This document shows positions 1-8,420 of a stretch of DNA of 64,000 nt, in pieces. Positions within the stretch are counted from its first letter, which is position 1; the number at the start of each line of letters is the position of its first letter. The translations under genes and the position numbers were made by a program. The DNA is from Myxococcales bacterium. Lineage in GTDB: Bacteria; Myxococcota_A; Polyangia; Polyangiales; Polyangiaceae. Below the pieces are notes generated by a model that was not told where the DNA came from, did not search any database, and was given only the letters and a program-made list of their open reading frames with translations. The DNA is taken from assembly GCA_004193285.1 (NCBI GenBank), contig SECP01000040.1:1-64000 (forward strand), given 5' to 3'.

Positions 1-16
1 GGGCTAGGAGCGGGGG

Positions 17-55
17 AACGAAGACAGAGAACGAAGACAGAGAACAAAGACAGAG
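17..55. repeat. Three tandem 13-bp purine-rich repeats
   Basis: Copies at 17-29, 30-42 and 43-55 read AACGAAGACAGAG, AACGAAGACAGAG and AACAAAGACAGAG. They sit at the window edge upstream of the rplU leader, so more copies may lie outside. No function is evident. Confidence 0.7.
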
Positions 56-270
56 GACGGGGAATGGGACAGCGGGCTGGCGCGAGCCAGCACTTGGGGG
101 ACCGCGGTGGGGAGGTTTCGGGAGGGTCGGCAGGCGTCGGCGCGGTCAAAAGCTGCCCTGGCGAGGGAGCAGTCCCGTTCCTGCCGGCCCAAGCGGCCTT
201 CCGTCAGTAGCGCTCGCTGAGAAAACTCGATGAAAAACCGAATTCTGCTCGCCCCAACCAAACGTTCAGT

Positions 271-284
271 ATCCTTGCAAGGAT
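271..284. promoter_or_regulatory. Perfect 14-bp palindrome in the rplU leader
   Basis: ATCCTTGCAAGGAT is its own reverse complement and lies about 63 bp before the rplU start codon. A partial copy of the left arm (TCCTTGC) recurs at 298-304. It could be a protein-binding operator or an RNA hairpin in the L21 leader; the sequence alone does not decide. Confidence 0.35.
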
Positions 285-346
285 TTTCGTCGCGGCGTCC
301 TTGCGAGAGGCGGGGGCATGGACTAGGTTCCGCCGCCCACACTCCC

Positions 347-658
347 ATGGCCTACGCAGTTATCCGCACTGGCGGAAAGCAGTACCGAGTTGCCGAGGGC
401 GACACCGTTCAGGTGGAGCTGCTCACCGGCAACCCCGGCGACAAAATTAAGTTCGACGACGTGCTGATGATCGGCGGAGACTCGCCGAAGTTCGGCGCGC
501 CCCTCGTTGCCGGCGCAGCGGTCGAAGGCGAAATCGTGCAGCACGGCCGCGGGCCGAAGCTCATCGTTTTCAAGTTCCGCAAGCGCAAGCGCTCGCGCCG
601 CAAGGCCGGTCATCGTCAAGGCTTCACGGCCGTCAAGATCACGGGAGTGACGGGATAA
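347..658 (+). CDS. rplU: 50S ribosomal protein L21
   Basis: This 103-aa protein is the large-subunit ribosomal protein L21, which binds 23S rRNA. The start at the ATG beginning MAYAVIRTGGKQYRV is chosen because it matches the usual L21 N-terminus; the frame stays open further upstream but that extension is not L21-like. The typical GGKQYRV motif and the very basic segment KFRKRKRSRRKAGHRQ near the C-terminus are both present, and the length is normal. It is followed after 4 bp by rpmA, the near-universal partner gene. Confidence 0.98.
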   Translation: MAYAVIRTGGKQYRVAEGDTVQVELLTGNPGDKIKFDDVLMIGGDSPKFGAPLVAGAAVEGEIVQHGRGPKLIVFKFRKRKRSRRKAGHRQGFTAVKITGVTG

Positions 659-662
659 GACC

Positions 663-938
663 ATGGCTCATAAAAAAGGCGGCGGCTCAACGCGCAATGG
701 TCGTGGCTCCAACGCTCAATACCGCGGCGTGAAGGTGTACGGCGGCGAGTCCGTACGCGCCGGCGGCATCCTGGTTCGCCAGGTGGGGCAGACGCTCAAC
801 CCCGGTCGCAACGTCGGCCTCGGTAAAGACTACACGCTGTTTTCGCTGATCGACGGCGTCGTGGCCTACGAGCACGAGAGCAAGACGAAGAAGCGCGTGT
901 CGGTTTACCCGGTCGCGCCCGTCAGCACGGCGAGCTGA
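663..938 (+). CDS. rpmA: 50S ribosomal protein L27
   Basis: This 91-aa protein is L27, whose flexible N-terminus reaches toward the peptidyl transferase centre. It starts MAHKKGGGSTRNGRGSNA, with the classical AHKKGG signature exposed at the N-terminus and no cleavable leader of the Firmicutes type. The middle holds the family pattern AGGILVRQVG and PGRNVGLGKDYTLF. It is cotranscribed with rplU (4-bp spacing). The gene that follows is a HAD phosphatase rather than obgE, which often follows L27 in other bacteria. Confidence 0.98.
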   Translation: MAHKKGGGSTRNGRGSNAQYRGVKVYGGESVRAGGILVRQVGQTLNPGRNVGLGKDYTLFSLIDGVVAYEHESKTKKRVSVYPVAPVSTAS

Positions 939-950
939 CCAAGCTCCGCA

Positions 951-1781
951 GTGACGAAGATCTTCGTTACTGACATCGACGGCACCCTGGTGGGAGCGGG
1001 CGGTGAGGTGCACCCTCGCGACGCCCGCGCCATCAAGGAGCTGCTGCGCAAGCAAGTGCCAGTCGCTCTGTGCACGGGTCGAATGTTCTCGGGCACGCGG
1101 GAGATTGCCGCCACCTTCAGGCTGATGGGACCGGTGGCGTGTATCGACGGCAGCCACATCTTCGACTTGCACTCGCGCGGTGAGCTGAGCTGCACCGCCA
1201 TCGGCAAAGAGGCCGGAACGTACGTCCGCGAGGCGCTGGCGATGTTCCGGCCGGCCGCGTTCATGTTCTCCGGGGACCGCGTGATTCACGACGCCCGGGG
1301 CGACCGCTATTTGGACTACCTGAGCACGTGGTCGGACGTGCGGCAGCGCGTGGCGGATGTCGTGCACCCGGACGTGTGGCGGTCGGAGACGAACGTCGCC
1401 GCGCTCGTGTTGATGGGCACGGAAGAAGCCATCATGGGTATGGATCGCGCGCTCCACGGCGTGCCCGGCTTGCAGGACATCGTGTTCGAGGTGCGGCGGC
1501 CAGATCTGGCCGGGTCCTGGGGCATGGTCGTTCGCGCGGACGGCGTGGACAAAGGCACCGCCATTGCTTGGCTCGCCCAGCACTACGGGGGCACGGTGGA
1601 CGACGTCGTGGCCGTCGGCGACTGGCTCAATGACGTGCCGATGCTGCAGCGCGCTGGCCAAAGCTACGCGATGGCGCAAGCGCCGGAAGAAGTGCAGGCG
1701 GCCGCGAAGTTCAGGCTGGAAGCCGACATTTGGCACGGCGGCGGGGTGGCGGAAGCCGCCGAGCGCGCCGGCTTGATATAG
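951..1781 (+). CDS. HAD superfamily hydrolase, Cof type (IIB)
   Basis: A 276-aa phosphatase-like protein of the haloacid dehalogenase superfamily. Motif I is FVTDIDGTL at residues 5-13, with the nucleophile and acid/base aspartates. The late motif GDWLNDVPML (around residue 223) supplies the Mg-binding aspartates. The order of motifs with a long central cap fits the Cof/IIB subfamily, which usually acts on sugar phosphates or nucleotides; the substrate cannot be told. The start is GTG at 951, 12 bp after rpmA. It lies 8 bp before mutL and is probably cotranscribed with it. Confidence 0.88.
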   Translation: MTKIFVTDIDGTLVGAGGEVHPRDARAIKELLRKQVPVALCTGRMFSGTREIAATFRLMGPVACIDGSHIFDLHSRGELSCTAIGKEAGTYVREALAMFRPAAFMFSGDRVIHDARGDRYLDYLSTWSDVRQRVADVVHPDVWRSETNVAALVLMGTEEAIMGMDRALHGVPGLQDIVFEVRRPDLAGSWGMVVRADGVDKGTAIAWLAQHYGGTVDDVVAVGDWLNDVPMLQRAGQSYAMAQAPEEVQAAAKFRLEADIWHGGGVAEAAERAGLI

Positions 1782-1789
1782 TCGCGGGT

Positions 1790-3607
1790 ATGTCCCGCCC
1801 GCGTGTCGCCGTCTTGCCACCCGAGCTGGCGAGCCAGATCGCGGCCGGAGAGGTGGTGGAGCGGCCCTCCAGCGCCGTGAAGGAGCTGATCGAGAACGCG
1901 CTGGACGCGGAAGCGACGCGCGTAGACGTGGAGATCGAAGGCGGCGGTATCACCCGGCTGTGCGTGTCGGACGACGGGGTCGGCATGGACGAGGCGGACG
2001 CGCGGCTCTGCGTGGAGCGGCACGCGACCAGCAAGCTGAAGAGCTTCGCGGAGCTGACGCACGTAGCGACGTTTGGCTTCCGCGGGGAGGCGCTGCCGAC
2101 GATCGCCTCCGTGAGCCGTTTTTCGCTGCGCACGCGCGCCCGAGAGACTGACGTGGGGCTCCTGCTGCAGATTGAAGGCGGCAAGCACGTTTTGGCGGAG
2201 CCGGCCGGCATGGCCACCGGCACCCAGATCGACGTGCGCGACTTGTTTTACAACGTGCCGGCGCGCCGCAAGTTCTTGCGCTCCACCGGCACGGAGTCTG
2301 GCCATGTGACGGAGGCCGTGGAGCAAGCGGCGCTGGCGCGGCCGGACATCACTTTCACGCTCACGCGCGACGGCCGCAAGGTGCGCGAGCTCTTGCGCGC
2401 CTCACAGCGCGCCGAACGGGTTCGTCAGGTTTCGGAGCTGGAAGAGGTCGCCACGTGCGAGGGTGAGCGCGGGCCGCTGCGAGTAGAAGCGTACCTCTCG
2501 CGACCGGAGCAGGCGCGCGCCGGTGCCGGCGGACTCTCGATTCTCGTCAACGGCCGGCCCGTGCGCGACCGCGCGATCTTGGTGACCATCGCGCAGGCTT
2601 ACGGCAGCGTCCTGGAGCGCGGGCGCTACCCGCGCGGCGTCGTTTACATCGACTTGGCGCCGGAGCTGGTGGACGTGAACGTGCACCCACAAAAGGCGGA
2701 GGTCCGCTTCGCGGATCCGCGCGCGGCGAGCGACGCGGTGTACCAGATTCTTTCGAAGGCGCTGGTCAGCGCGTTCTCGCTGCCGCCCGTATCGCGCGCC
2801 GCTTGGGGCCGCTCGGCGCCGCAAAAGACGCCGGACCCGCCCATCGTCGCGCTCAAAGAAGACTTGCCCCAGCGCCCAGCGCTCCGGGCGGACCGCGAGT
2901 TACCGCTGGCGCTGCTCATGACTCATGCGGCGCGCGCAGCCGCCGAGCCCCTGCCGAGTATCGCGGAGCCGGTGGTCAGCACCGTGCGTGAGCACACCGC
3001 GGCCCCGATTCGTCCGCGCGCGGAGGTGCCGTGGGTGAGCCTGCGCTTCATCGCGCAGCTGCGGATGACGTACCTGCTGTGCGAGGGGGAAGACGGCATT
3101 TACCTGCTCGATCAGCACGCCGCCGCCGAGCGGGTCACCTTCACGCGGTTGCTCCGTGAGTACGAGGCGCGCTCGGTGCCTTCGCAAGCCCTGCTCTTTC
3201 CGCAAGTGGTGGACGTGACCGCGGCCGAGCTGGAGCTGGTGGAGGAGCGACAGAAAGAGATCGCGGAGGTGGGGCTGGACGTGCGAGCGCGCGGCGCCAC
3301 GTCGCTCAGCATTCACGCGGTGCCGCGCCTGCTGTCCAGAGCCAGCCCCGAACGGCTCCTGCGCGACTTGCTCACCGAGGTTTCTCGCAGCGGCGGGCGC
3401 GGCTTCTCGGACGCGGTGGACCTCGCGCTCGCGACGATGGCCTGCCATGGCTCGATTCGCGCTGGTGACGGGCTCTCCGCAAACGAGGCCAAGGCGCTGC
3501 TCGTGGCGCTCGACGACGCAGATTTTGCCGGGCATTGCCCGCACGGCCGCCCCGTCGTCACGTTTTTGAGCTACGCCGAGCTCGAACGCAAGGTGGGCCG
3601 GCGTTGA
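1790..3607 (+). CDS. mutL: DNA mismatch repair protein MutL
   Basis: This 605-aa protein is MutL, the GHKL ATPase that links MutS recognition to strand incision. The N-terminal ATPase motifs are clear: ENALDAEA, DDGVGM and TFGFRGEALPTIASV. A variable proline-rich linker follows (about 340-415), then the dimerisation domain. That domain keeps DQHAAAERV (D441), ACHGSI and CPHGRP, the signature of endonuclease-type MutL proteins, although the last acidic residue of the DQHA(X)2E(X)4E motif is Thr452. The start is the ATG at 1790. Its stop overlaps the start of miaA. Confidence 0.97.
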   Translation: MSRPRVAVLPPELASQIAAGEVVERPSSAVKELIENALDAEATRVDVEIEGGGITRLCVSDDGVGMDEADARLCVERHATSKLKSFAELTHVATFGFRGEALPTIASVSRFSLRTRARETDVGLLLQIEGGKHVLAEPAGMATGTQIDVRDLFYNVPARRKFLRSTGTESGHVTEAVEQAALARPDITFTLTRDGRKVRELLRASQRAERVRQVSELEEVATCEGERGPLRVEAYLSRPEQARAGAGGLSILVNGRPVRDRAILVTIAQAYGSVLERGRYPRGVVYIDLAPELVDVNVHPQKAEVRFADPRAASDAVYQILSKALVSAFSLPPVSRAAWGRSAPQKTPDPPIVALKEDLPQRPALRADRELPLALLMTHAARAAAEPLPSIAEPVVSTVREHTAAPIRPRAEVPWVSLRFIAQLRMTYLLCEGEDGIYLLDQHAAAERVTFTRLLREYEARSVPSQALLFPQVVDVTAAELELVEERQKEIAEVGLDVRARGATSLSIHAVPRLLSRASPERLLRDLLTEVSRSGGRGFSDAVDLALATMACHGSIRAGDGLSANEAKALLVALDDADFAGHCPHGRPVVTFLSYAELERKVGRR

Positions 3608-4476
3608 GCGAGCTCTTGTGCGTCGTGGGCCCCACGGCTTCGGGCAAGAGCGCGCTCGCCCTGAGGCTGGCCGAGTCTGTGAGCGGCGAGATCATCAGCG
3701 CCGACAGCATGCAGATTTACCGCGGCTTCGACATTGGCACTGGCAAGCCGAGCCGCGAAGAGCAGCTACAGGTGCCGCACCACTTGGTGGACGTAGCGGA
3801 GCCGCTGGAGAATTGGGACGCCGCGCAGTGGGCGGGGGAAGCGGCGCGACTCGTGGAGGAGATTCGGGCGCGCGGCAAGCTGCCGATCGTCTGTGGGGGC
3901 ACGTTCTTGTGGGTGCGTGCGCTGATCTACGGATTGGCGGACGCGCCGCGCGCCGACGAAGCGCTGCGTGCGCGTCACCGCGAATGGGCGGAGCGCGAAG
4001 GACGTGCCGCGCTCCACCGGAAGCTCGCGGAGGTGGATCCCCCGAGCGCGGCCCGGCTCGCGCCGAACGACTTCGTGCGCGTGAGCCGCGCTCTCGAGGT
4101 GTTCGAGCTCACCGGCAAACCGATGAGCGAGGTGCAGGCCGCGCACGGCTTTCGAGAGCCGCGTTTTTCGGCGCGCTTCGTGGGCGTCGCTCGCGAGCGC
4201 GCCGAGCACGACGAGCTCATTGCGCGCCGCGTGCACGCCATGCTCGAGGCGGGCTGGAGCGACGAAGTGCGGTCGCTCCGTGACCGCGGCTTCGGCGAGG
4301 CGCGCGTGATGCAATCTGTCGGGTACCGGCAGGTTTTTGCCGCCGTCTGCGCGGGAAAGGCCCCCGACGCCGAAGAAATCGTCCGGGCGACGCGCGTTTT
4401 TGCGCGCCGCCAGCGCACGTGGCTCCGCGATCAGCCCGTGGAGTGGCTCCCGGCGGACGCGACGAAGCTGCCGTGA
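3604..4476 (+). CDS. miaA: tRNA dimethylallyltransferase MiaA
   Basis: MiaA transfers a dimethylallyl group to A37 of tRNAs that read codons starting with U. The P-loop GPTASGKSA sits at residues 9-17, followed by the catalytic/tRNA-binding DSMQIYRGFDIGTGKP segment. The late GYRQ and basic RRQRTWLR motifs are also typical. The start is TTG at 3604, overlapping the mutL stop as TTGA; the frame upstream of it is only mutL in another register. At 290 aa it is of normal length. Its last 46 bp overlap the 3' end of hmgA on the other strand. Confidence 0.95.
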   Translation: MSELLCVVGPTASGKSALALRLAESVSGEIISADSMQIYRGFDIGTGKPSREEQLQVPHHLVDVAEPLENWDAAQWAGEAARLVEEIRARGKLPIVCGGTFLWVRALIYGLADAPRADEALRARHREWAEREGRAALHRKLAEVDPPSAARLAPNDFVRVSRALEVFELTGKPMSEVQAAHGFREPRFSARFVGVARERAEHDELIARRVHAMLEAGWSDEVRSLRDRGFGEARVMQSVGYRQVFAAVCAGKAPDAEEIVRATRVFARRQRTWLRDQPVEWLPADATKLP

Positions 4477-5612
4477 TACCGCGGGTCCTCCAGGCTCTCT
4501 GCGAACGCACTACGCGTGAGTGGTAGCGCGCAGTCCAGCATGACCGCGACCTCGTCCGTCTGCTTCGCACCGATGCTACCTTCGTAAGCGCCCGGATGGG
4601 GGCCGTGCGGAATGCCGCGCGGATGGTGCGAGATACTGCCGGGGCCGACCCCGCGCCTCGAGGTGAAGTTGCCGCGTGAATAGAAGATGACTTCGTCCAC
4701 GTCGACCGACGAGTGCGGGTACGGGCACGGCACCGCCCGCTCGTGGAAATCCAGGGGGCGCGGTACGAAGGTACAGATGAGCACACCGGGCGCCTCGAAA
4801 GTGGCATGCGCCGGCGGCGGCAGGTGCACCTTGCCGACCTTGGGGCGCAGCGCGTCGACCGACAGCGCGAACGGGTACAAGGTGCCGTCCCAACCAACGA
4901 CGTCCAGCGGTGAGCGGGGGAGCTCGAATTTCTGCAGAGTTCCGTCCGTTTTTACCCAGAAATCCCGCAGGTTTTCGTCCCGTGGCGCCTCCAGCACCGG
5001 CCCCCGAAAATCCCGATGCCCGTAGGGCGCGTCCATGCGCAGCTGGCCGACTCGGTTGCGGTAGCCCTCCGGCAAGCCGAGCGGTTGCCGCAGCTCCAGG
5101 ACGAGCCAGTGCTGGAGCGGCTCGTCCAAGACGAAGCGATGCAGGAGCGAGCGAGGCACGTACACGTAGTCTCCGGCGCGGTACCGCACGTCACCGAGCT
5201 GCGTCCGCAGGGTGCCGGAGCCAGCATGCACGTAGTAGAGCTCGTCGCCGTCCGCGTTGGCGAAGTAAAACGGGTCGCTCCGCGTCGGCATGGCCAGGCT
5301 GATGGCGACGTCTGCGTTCTCCAGCACGCGGCCGCGGTGCCGGGGGAAGGGCTCCAAGGTGAGCGGGCTAGAAGGCGTGATGTAGTGACGCCTCAGCAAA
5401 CGCTCCGGCTTGCGGTCCGCGGGCGGTAGCTCCACCGGCGCGTGGGAAGAGGGCTGCGCTTCGTGCGGCCGCTCTTGGTGGTAAGCAATCGTATACGGCC
5501 CTTCGAAGCCCTGCCGAGTCAGACAGTGCTCATACAGGACGCGGCCGTTTTCGGCCGTGAGCTGGGTGTGAGGAGCCTCCGGAAGTCGCCCACTTTCGCG
5601 TCGCTCCAGCAT
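4431..5612 (-). CDS. hmgA: Homogentisate 1,2-dioxygenase
   Basis: This enzyme opens the ring of homogentisate to maleylacetoacetate with non-haem iron. The 393-aa protein has the two-cupin fold of the family. GDELYYVHAGSGTL and GDYVYVPRSLLHRF mark the first cupin, and EVIFYSRGNF with the His-rich SHHPRGIPHGPHPG marks the iron site region. It is somewhat shorter than the human enzyme, as in many bacterial homologues. It is the last gene of the tyrosine degradation operon, 2 bp after hppD, and its 3' end overlaps miaA convergently. Confidence 0.93.
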   Translation of the reverse strand: MLERRESGRLPEAPHTQLTAENGRVLYEHCLTRQGFEGPYTIAYHQERPHEAQPSSHAPVELPPADRKPERLLRRHYITPSSPLTLEPFPRHRGRVLENADVAISLAMPTRSDPFYFANADGDELYYVHAGSGTLRTQLGDVRYRAGDYVYVPRSLLHRFVLDEPLQHWLVLELRQPLGLPEGYRNRVGQLRMDAPYGHRDFRGPVLEAPRDENLRDFWVKTDGTLQKFELPRSPLDVVGWDGTLYPFALSVDALRPKVGKVHLPPPAHATFEAPGVLICTFVPRPLDFHERAVPCPYPHSSVDVDEVIFYSRGNFTSRRGVGPGSISHHPRGIPHGPHPGAYEGSIGAKQTDEVAVMLDCALPLTRSAFAESLEDPRYHGSFVASAGSHSTG

Positions 5613-5614
5613 GA

Positions 5615-6775
5615 CTAACCACCTTTCTCGGCAAGTACCTCTTGCTCGCGTTCGATGCTCTCGAAGAGTGCTCGGAAATTGCCGGCCCCGAAGCCTTGGT
5701 CCCCTTTGCGCTGAATCAGCTCGTAAAAGAAGGGTCCCGCGCCGGCGTCCTGATAAAGCCCGGCCGAGTCCTTCAAAAAGATCTGGAGCAGGTAGGAGCC
5801 GTGGCCGTGGCCGTCCACCAGCACCTCCAGCTCGCGCAGCTCTTGCAGGTCTTCCTCCAGCGCGCCGATGCCCAGCGACTCCAGCCGAGCCGGCAGGGCG
5901 TCGTAGTACGCGGGCGGCGTGCGCATGAACTCCACGCCGCGCGCGCGAAGCCGCCGCACGCTGCTCAAGATATCCGCCACGTCCAGCGCGAGGTGCTGGA
6001 TGCCGTCACCGCGGTGTTCTTCGTGGAAGACGTTGATCTGCGAGCCTTTGAAATTCGGGCGATACGGCTCGTTGTTGGCGAACTTGATGCCGGAGCGCGG
6101 GTCCCACATCACCACCGAGCGCAGCCCGGAGCCGTCCCTCACTTCGAAGCGCGCGACGTCGCGCGTGTGGAATTGCACGTCCCAAAGCCGGGAAAAGCCG
6201 AGCACGTACTCCATCCAGAGTAGCGCCGGCATCATCGTTTGAAAGTTGCTGGTGACGTGGTCTACGCGCTGGACGCCGGTCGCGCCGGGAGCACCGCGCT
6301 CTGCGCCCGACATCTCGTAGCCGGGCAGGATGGGGCGGAAGCCGCGCCGCTCGATGAAGCGAAAGGTCGTGTCGCCGAACGGAGTCGTGATCGAGAAAGT
6401 CTTCAGCGTGCCGTGCTCGTCCTGGAAGCGCTCGATCTCACCGATAGGCGTGCCGCCGCGCTGTTCTAGGAGCGCGAAGGTACGCTCGGCGTCCTCCACC
6501 TGGAACGCGACCGTGCCGATGCCGTCCGGGTGACGGCTGAGGAAGCGGGCCGCTCGCCCTCCGGCGCCCTCCGGCGTCGAGCAAATCACGACGTAGGAGC
6601 CAGACTGAAAAGCCACCGAGCGTTGGCGCCCGGCGCGCGTGAGCTCCGGACCGCTCGCGCCGATTTCTTGGAAATCCAGCCGATCTACGTAGAACCTTCG
6701 GCTGCGCTCCAGGTCGCGCACGTAGTAGTGAACGCCTTCGACTCCGAGGATGCCGAGCGGTTCTACTTGCGGCAT
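5615..6775 (-). CDS. hppD: 4-hydroxyphenylpyruvate dioxygenase
   Basis: HppD converts 4-hydroxyphenylpyruvate to homogentisate using Fe(II). The protein is 386 aa from the ATG at 6775; a longer open frame exists upstream but MPQVEPLGILGVEGVHYYV is the natural beginning. Two vicinal-oxygen-chelate repeats are seen. The iron ligands are expected in VDHVTSNF, GIQHLALDV and PFFYELIQRKG, all present in the right order. The C-terminal GFGAGNFRALFESIEREQ matches the lid helix of the family. It lies 32 bp after maiA and 2 bp before hmgA. Confidence 0.96.
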   Translation of the reverse strand: MPQVEPLGILGVEGVHYYVRDLERSRRFYVDRLDFQEIGASGPELTRAGRQRSVAFQSGSYVVICSTPEGAGGRAARFLSRHPDGIGTVAFQVEDAERTFALLEQRGGTPIGEIERFQDEHGTLKTFSITTPFGDTTFRFIERRGFRPILPGYEMSGAERGAPGATGVQRVDHVTSNFQTMMPALLWMEYVLGFSRLWDVQFHTRDVARFEVRDGSGLRSVVMWDPRSGIKFANNEPYRPNFKGSQINVFHEEHRGDGIQHLALDVADILSSVRRLRARGVEFMRTPPAYYDALPARLESLGIGALEEDLQELRELEVLVDGHGHGSYLLQIFLKDSAGLYQDAGAGPFFYELIQRKGDQGFGAGNFRALFESIEREQEVLAEKGG

Positions 6776-6807
6776 TCGGCTAGTGTCCCACCGGACACCG
6801 AAGAGCG

Positions 6808-7446
6808 CTACGTCGGTTCCGCGTCGACCTGCGCTTCGGGCGCGGCTTCGCTGAACGCCGGCAGCGCTTGTGCGTTTTGGTCCGCGCGTGTGAGCGAGGG
6901 GAACGCGTCCAGCGGTACGCCCCAACGTCGCGCGTTGTACAATTGTGGCACCAGGTACACGTCCGCGAGGCTCACCGTATCCTCGAACAGAAACGCCCCA
7001 GCGCGGGCGGCGGCGAGCTGCTCCAGTGCCGTGAGGCCCTGGGTGATGAAGAGCCGCGCCCAGGCTTCGTGATCGATGCCGTGCTTCTTCAGCTCGTTGA
7101 AGGTGCTCGTGTTCTGCAGCGGCTGAATCCCGGAGTTCACGAGCTCCGCGAGCGCGCGGACGTGCGCTCTATCCAGCGCGCTTTGTGGCAAGAGCGGCGG
7201 CTTCGGGTAGCGCTCATCCAAATACTCGATGATGGCCATCGACTGGACCAACGTGACGTTCGCCTCGTCTACCTCCAGCGCCGGCACCTGCCGCAGCGGG
7301 TTCACGGCGCTGAATTCGGGGCGATGCTGCTGCCCACCGTCTCGAATCAGGTGGACGGGCTGGTACTCGTAGGGAAGCCCCTTGAGGCCCAGCGTGATGC
7401 GCACGCGGTAAGCGCAGCTGCTGCGCCAGTAGCTCCAGAGCTTCAA
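6808..7446 (-). CDS. maiA: Maleylacetoacetate isomerase (zeta-class GST)
   Basis: This 212-aa glutathione S-transferase relative isomerises maleylacetoacetate to fumarylacetoacetate with glutathione. The N-terminus LWSYWRSSCAYRVRI carries the zeta-class SSC active-site motif, followed by the thioredoxin-like fold with VPALE and the SMAIIEYLDERYP glutathione-binding segment. The start is TTG, overlapping the fahA stop as TTGA, which indicates translational coupling. Its place between fahA and hppD confirms the role. Confidence 0.94.
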   Translation of the reverse strand: MKLWSYWRSSCAYRVRITLGLKGLPYEYQPVHLIRDGGQQHRPEFSAVNPLRQVPALEVDEANVTLVQSMAIIEYLDERYPKPPLLPQSALDRAHVRALAELVNSGIQPLQNTSTFNELKKHGIDHEAWARLFITQGLTALEQLAAARAGAFLFEDTVSLADVYLVPQLYNARRWGVPLDAFPSLTRADQNAQALPAFSEAAPEAQVDAEPT

Positions 7447-8417
7447 CTGATGACCTGCTGATTGATGCGGCCGAAAGGGGCCCGACCATTGGCGAGCCTG
7501 AGCTCGATGGTGACGCGACTGCCGGCCTTCAGAAAGGGGGTTTTAGGGGCGCCGCCCTGGATGGTCTCCAGCGCGCGTCGCTCTTGTAAGCAGCTGATAC
7601 CGCGGCCGACCGCGGAGTTCGAGATGGTGCCGCTGCCCAAGATGGTGCCGGCACCGAAGCGACGCGTGCGGCTGATGTGCTCGATCAGGCGAAAGAACGA
7701 GAAGTGCATCTCTTCGCCGGTCTCGGTCTCACCTACCGGGGCGCCGTCCAGGCCCACGTGCATGGTGCCGGCCAGCTTGCCGTCTTGCCAGGCGTCACCG
7801 AGCTCGTCCGGCGTCACCGCGAACGGCGCAAAGCCGGTGGCTGGTTTGGAGCAGAAAAAGCCGAAGCCCTTGGCGAGCTCGTCCGGAACCAGGTTGCGGT
7901 ACGTCCAATCGTTGAGGCACACGAGCAGCCGAACGTGGCGCGCCGCGTCGTGGCTCTGCGTTCCGAGCGGCGTTTCGCCGAGCACGACTCCCAGCTCCGC
8001 CTCGAAGTCCAATCCGAACGCTTCGTCCACGAGCCGGAAGGGCGCGTGAGGACCGAGCAGATCCGATGAGCCGCCTTGGTAGACCAAAGGATCCGACTCG
8101 AGCGTCGGCGGAGCGGCGGCGCCGCGCGCTTGGCGCACGAGGCGCACGTGATTCAAGTACGCGGACGCGTCCACCCACTCGGTGGCGCGCGGGAGGGGCG
8201 CCGCCAGCGCGTCCAAATCCAGGGCCATCGCAGCCGGCGAGCCCTTGTCCAGCTCCAGCTCCAAGCGCAGCAGCGACGGCAAAGTTCGCTCCCAGTCATC
8301 GAGCGCGGCACGCAGGCTGCCGGCCGCCGCTCGGGCGTCCATCGCCCGCTGCCCGTCGCGGCTCACGACGAGCAGCCGCCCGTCGGGCGAGCCGTCATGC
8401 AGCGTCGCGAGCCGCAT
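7443..8417 (-). CDS. fahA: Fumarylacetoacetate hydrolase family protein
   Basis: This 324-aa enzyme is predicted to split fumarylacetoacetate into fumarate and acetoacetate, the last step of tyrosine breakdown. The metal-binding acidic residues lie in FGLDFEAELGVVLGE and LVCLNDWTYRNL, and the C-terminal GTILGSGTISNSAVG segment is typical of the family. It starts at ATG 8417, 3 bp after the preceding unknown gene, and is coupled to maiA by a 4-bp overlap. Family members act on related substrates, but the operon context makes this assignment strong. Confidence 0.93.
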   Translation of the reverse strand: MRLATLHDGSPDGRLLVVSRDGQRAMDARAAAGSLRAALDDWERTLPSLLRLELELDKGSPAAMALDLDALAAPLPRATEWVDASAYLNHVRLVRQARGAAAPPTLESDPLVYQGGSSDLLGPHAPFRLVDEAFGLDFEAELGVVLGETPLGTQSHDAARHVRLLVCLNDWTYRNLVPDELAKGFGFFCSKPATGFAPFAVTPDELGDAWQDGKLAGTMHVGLDGAPVGETETGEEMHFSFFRLIEHISRTRRFGAGTILGSGTISNSAVGRGISCLQERRALETIQGGAPKTPFLKAGSRVTIELRLANGRAPFGRINQQVIS

Positions 8418-8420
8418 CGC

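Larger units (their letters stand above)
1..346. other. Leader region upstream of rplU, no gene seen
   Basis: No convincing gene is visible in these 346 bases; the long frames here look like shadows. Bases 17-55 hold three adjacent 13-bp copies of a purine-rich unit (AACGAAGACAGAG, the third with one change). Bases 271-284 form a perfect 14-bp palindrome. The promoter for the ribosomal protein operon most likely lies here, but I cannot assign -35 and -10 boxes. Confidence 0.5.
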
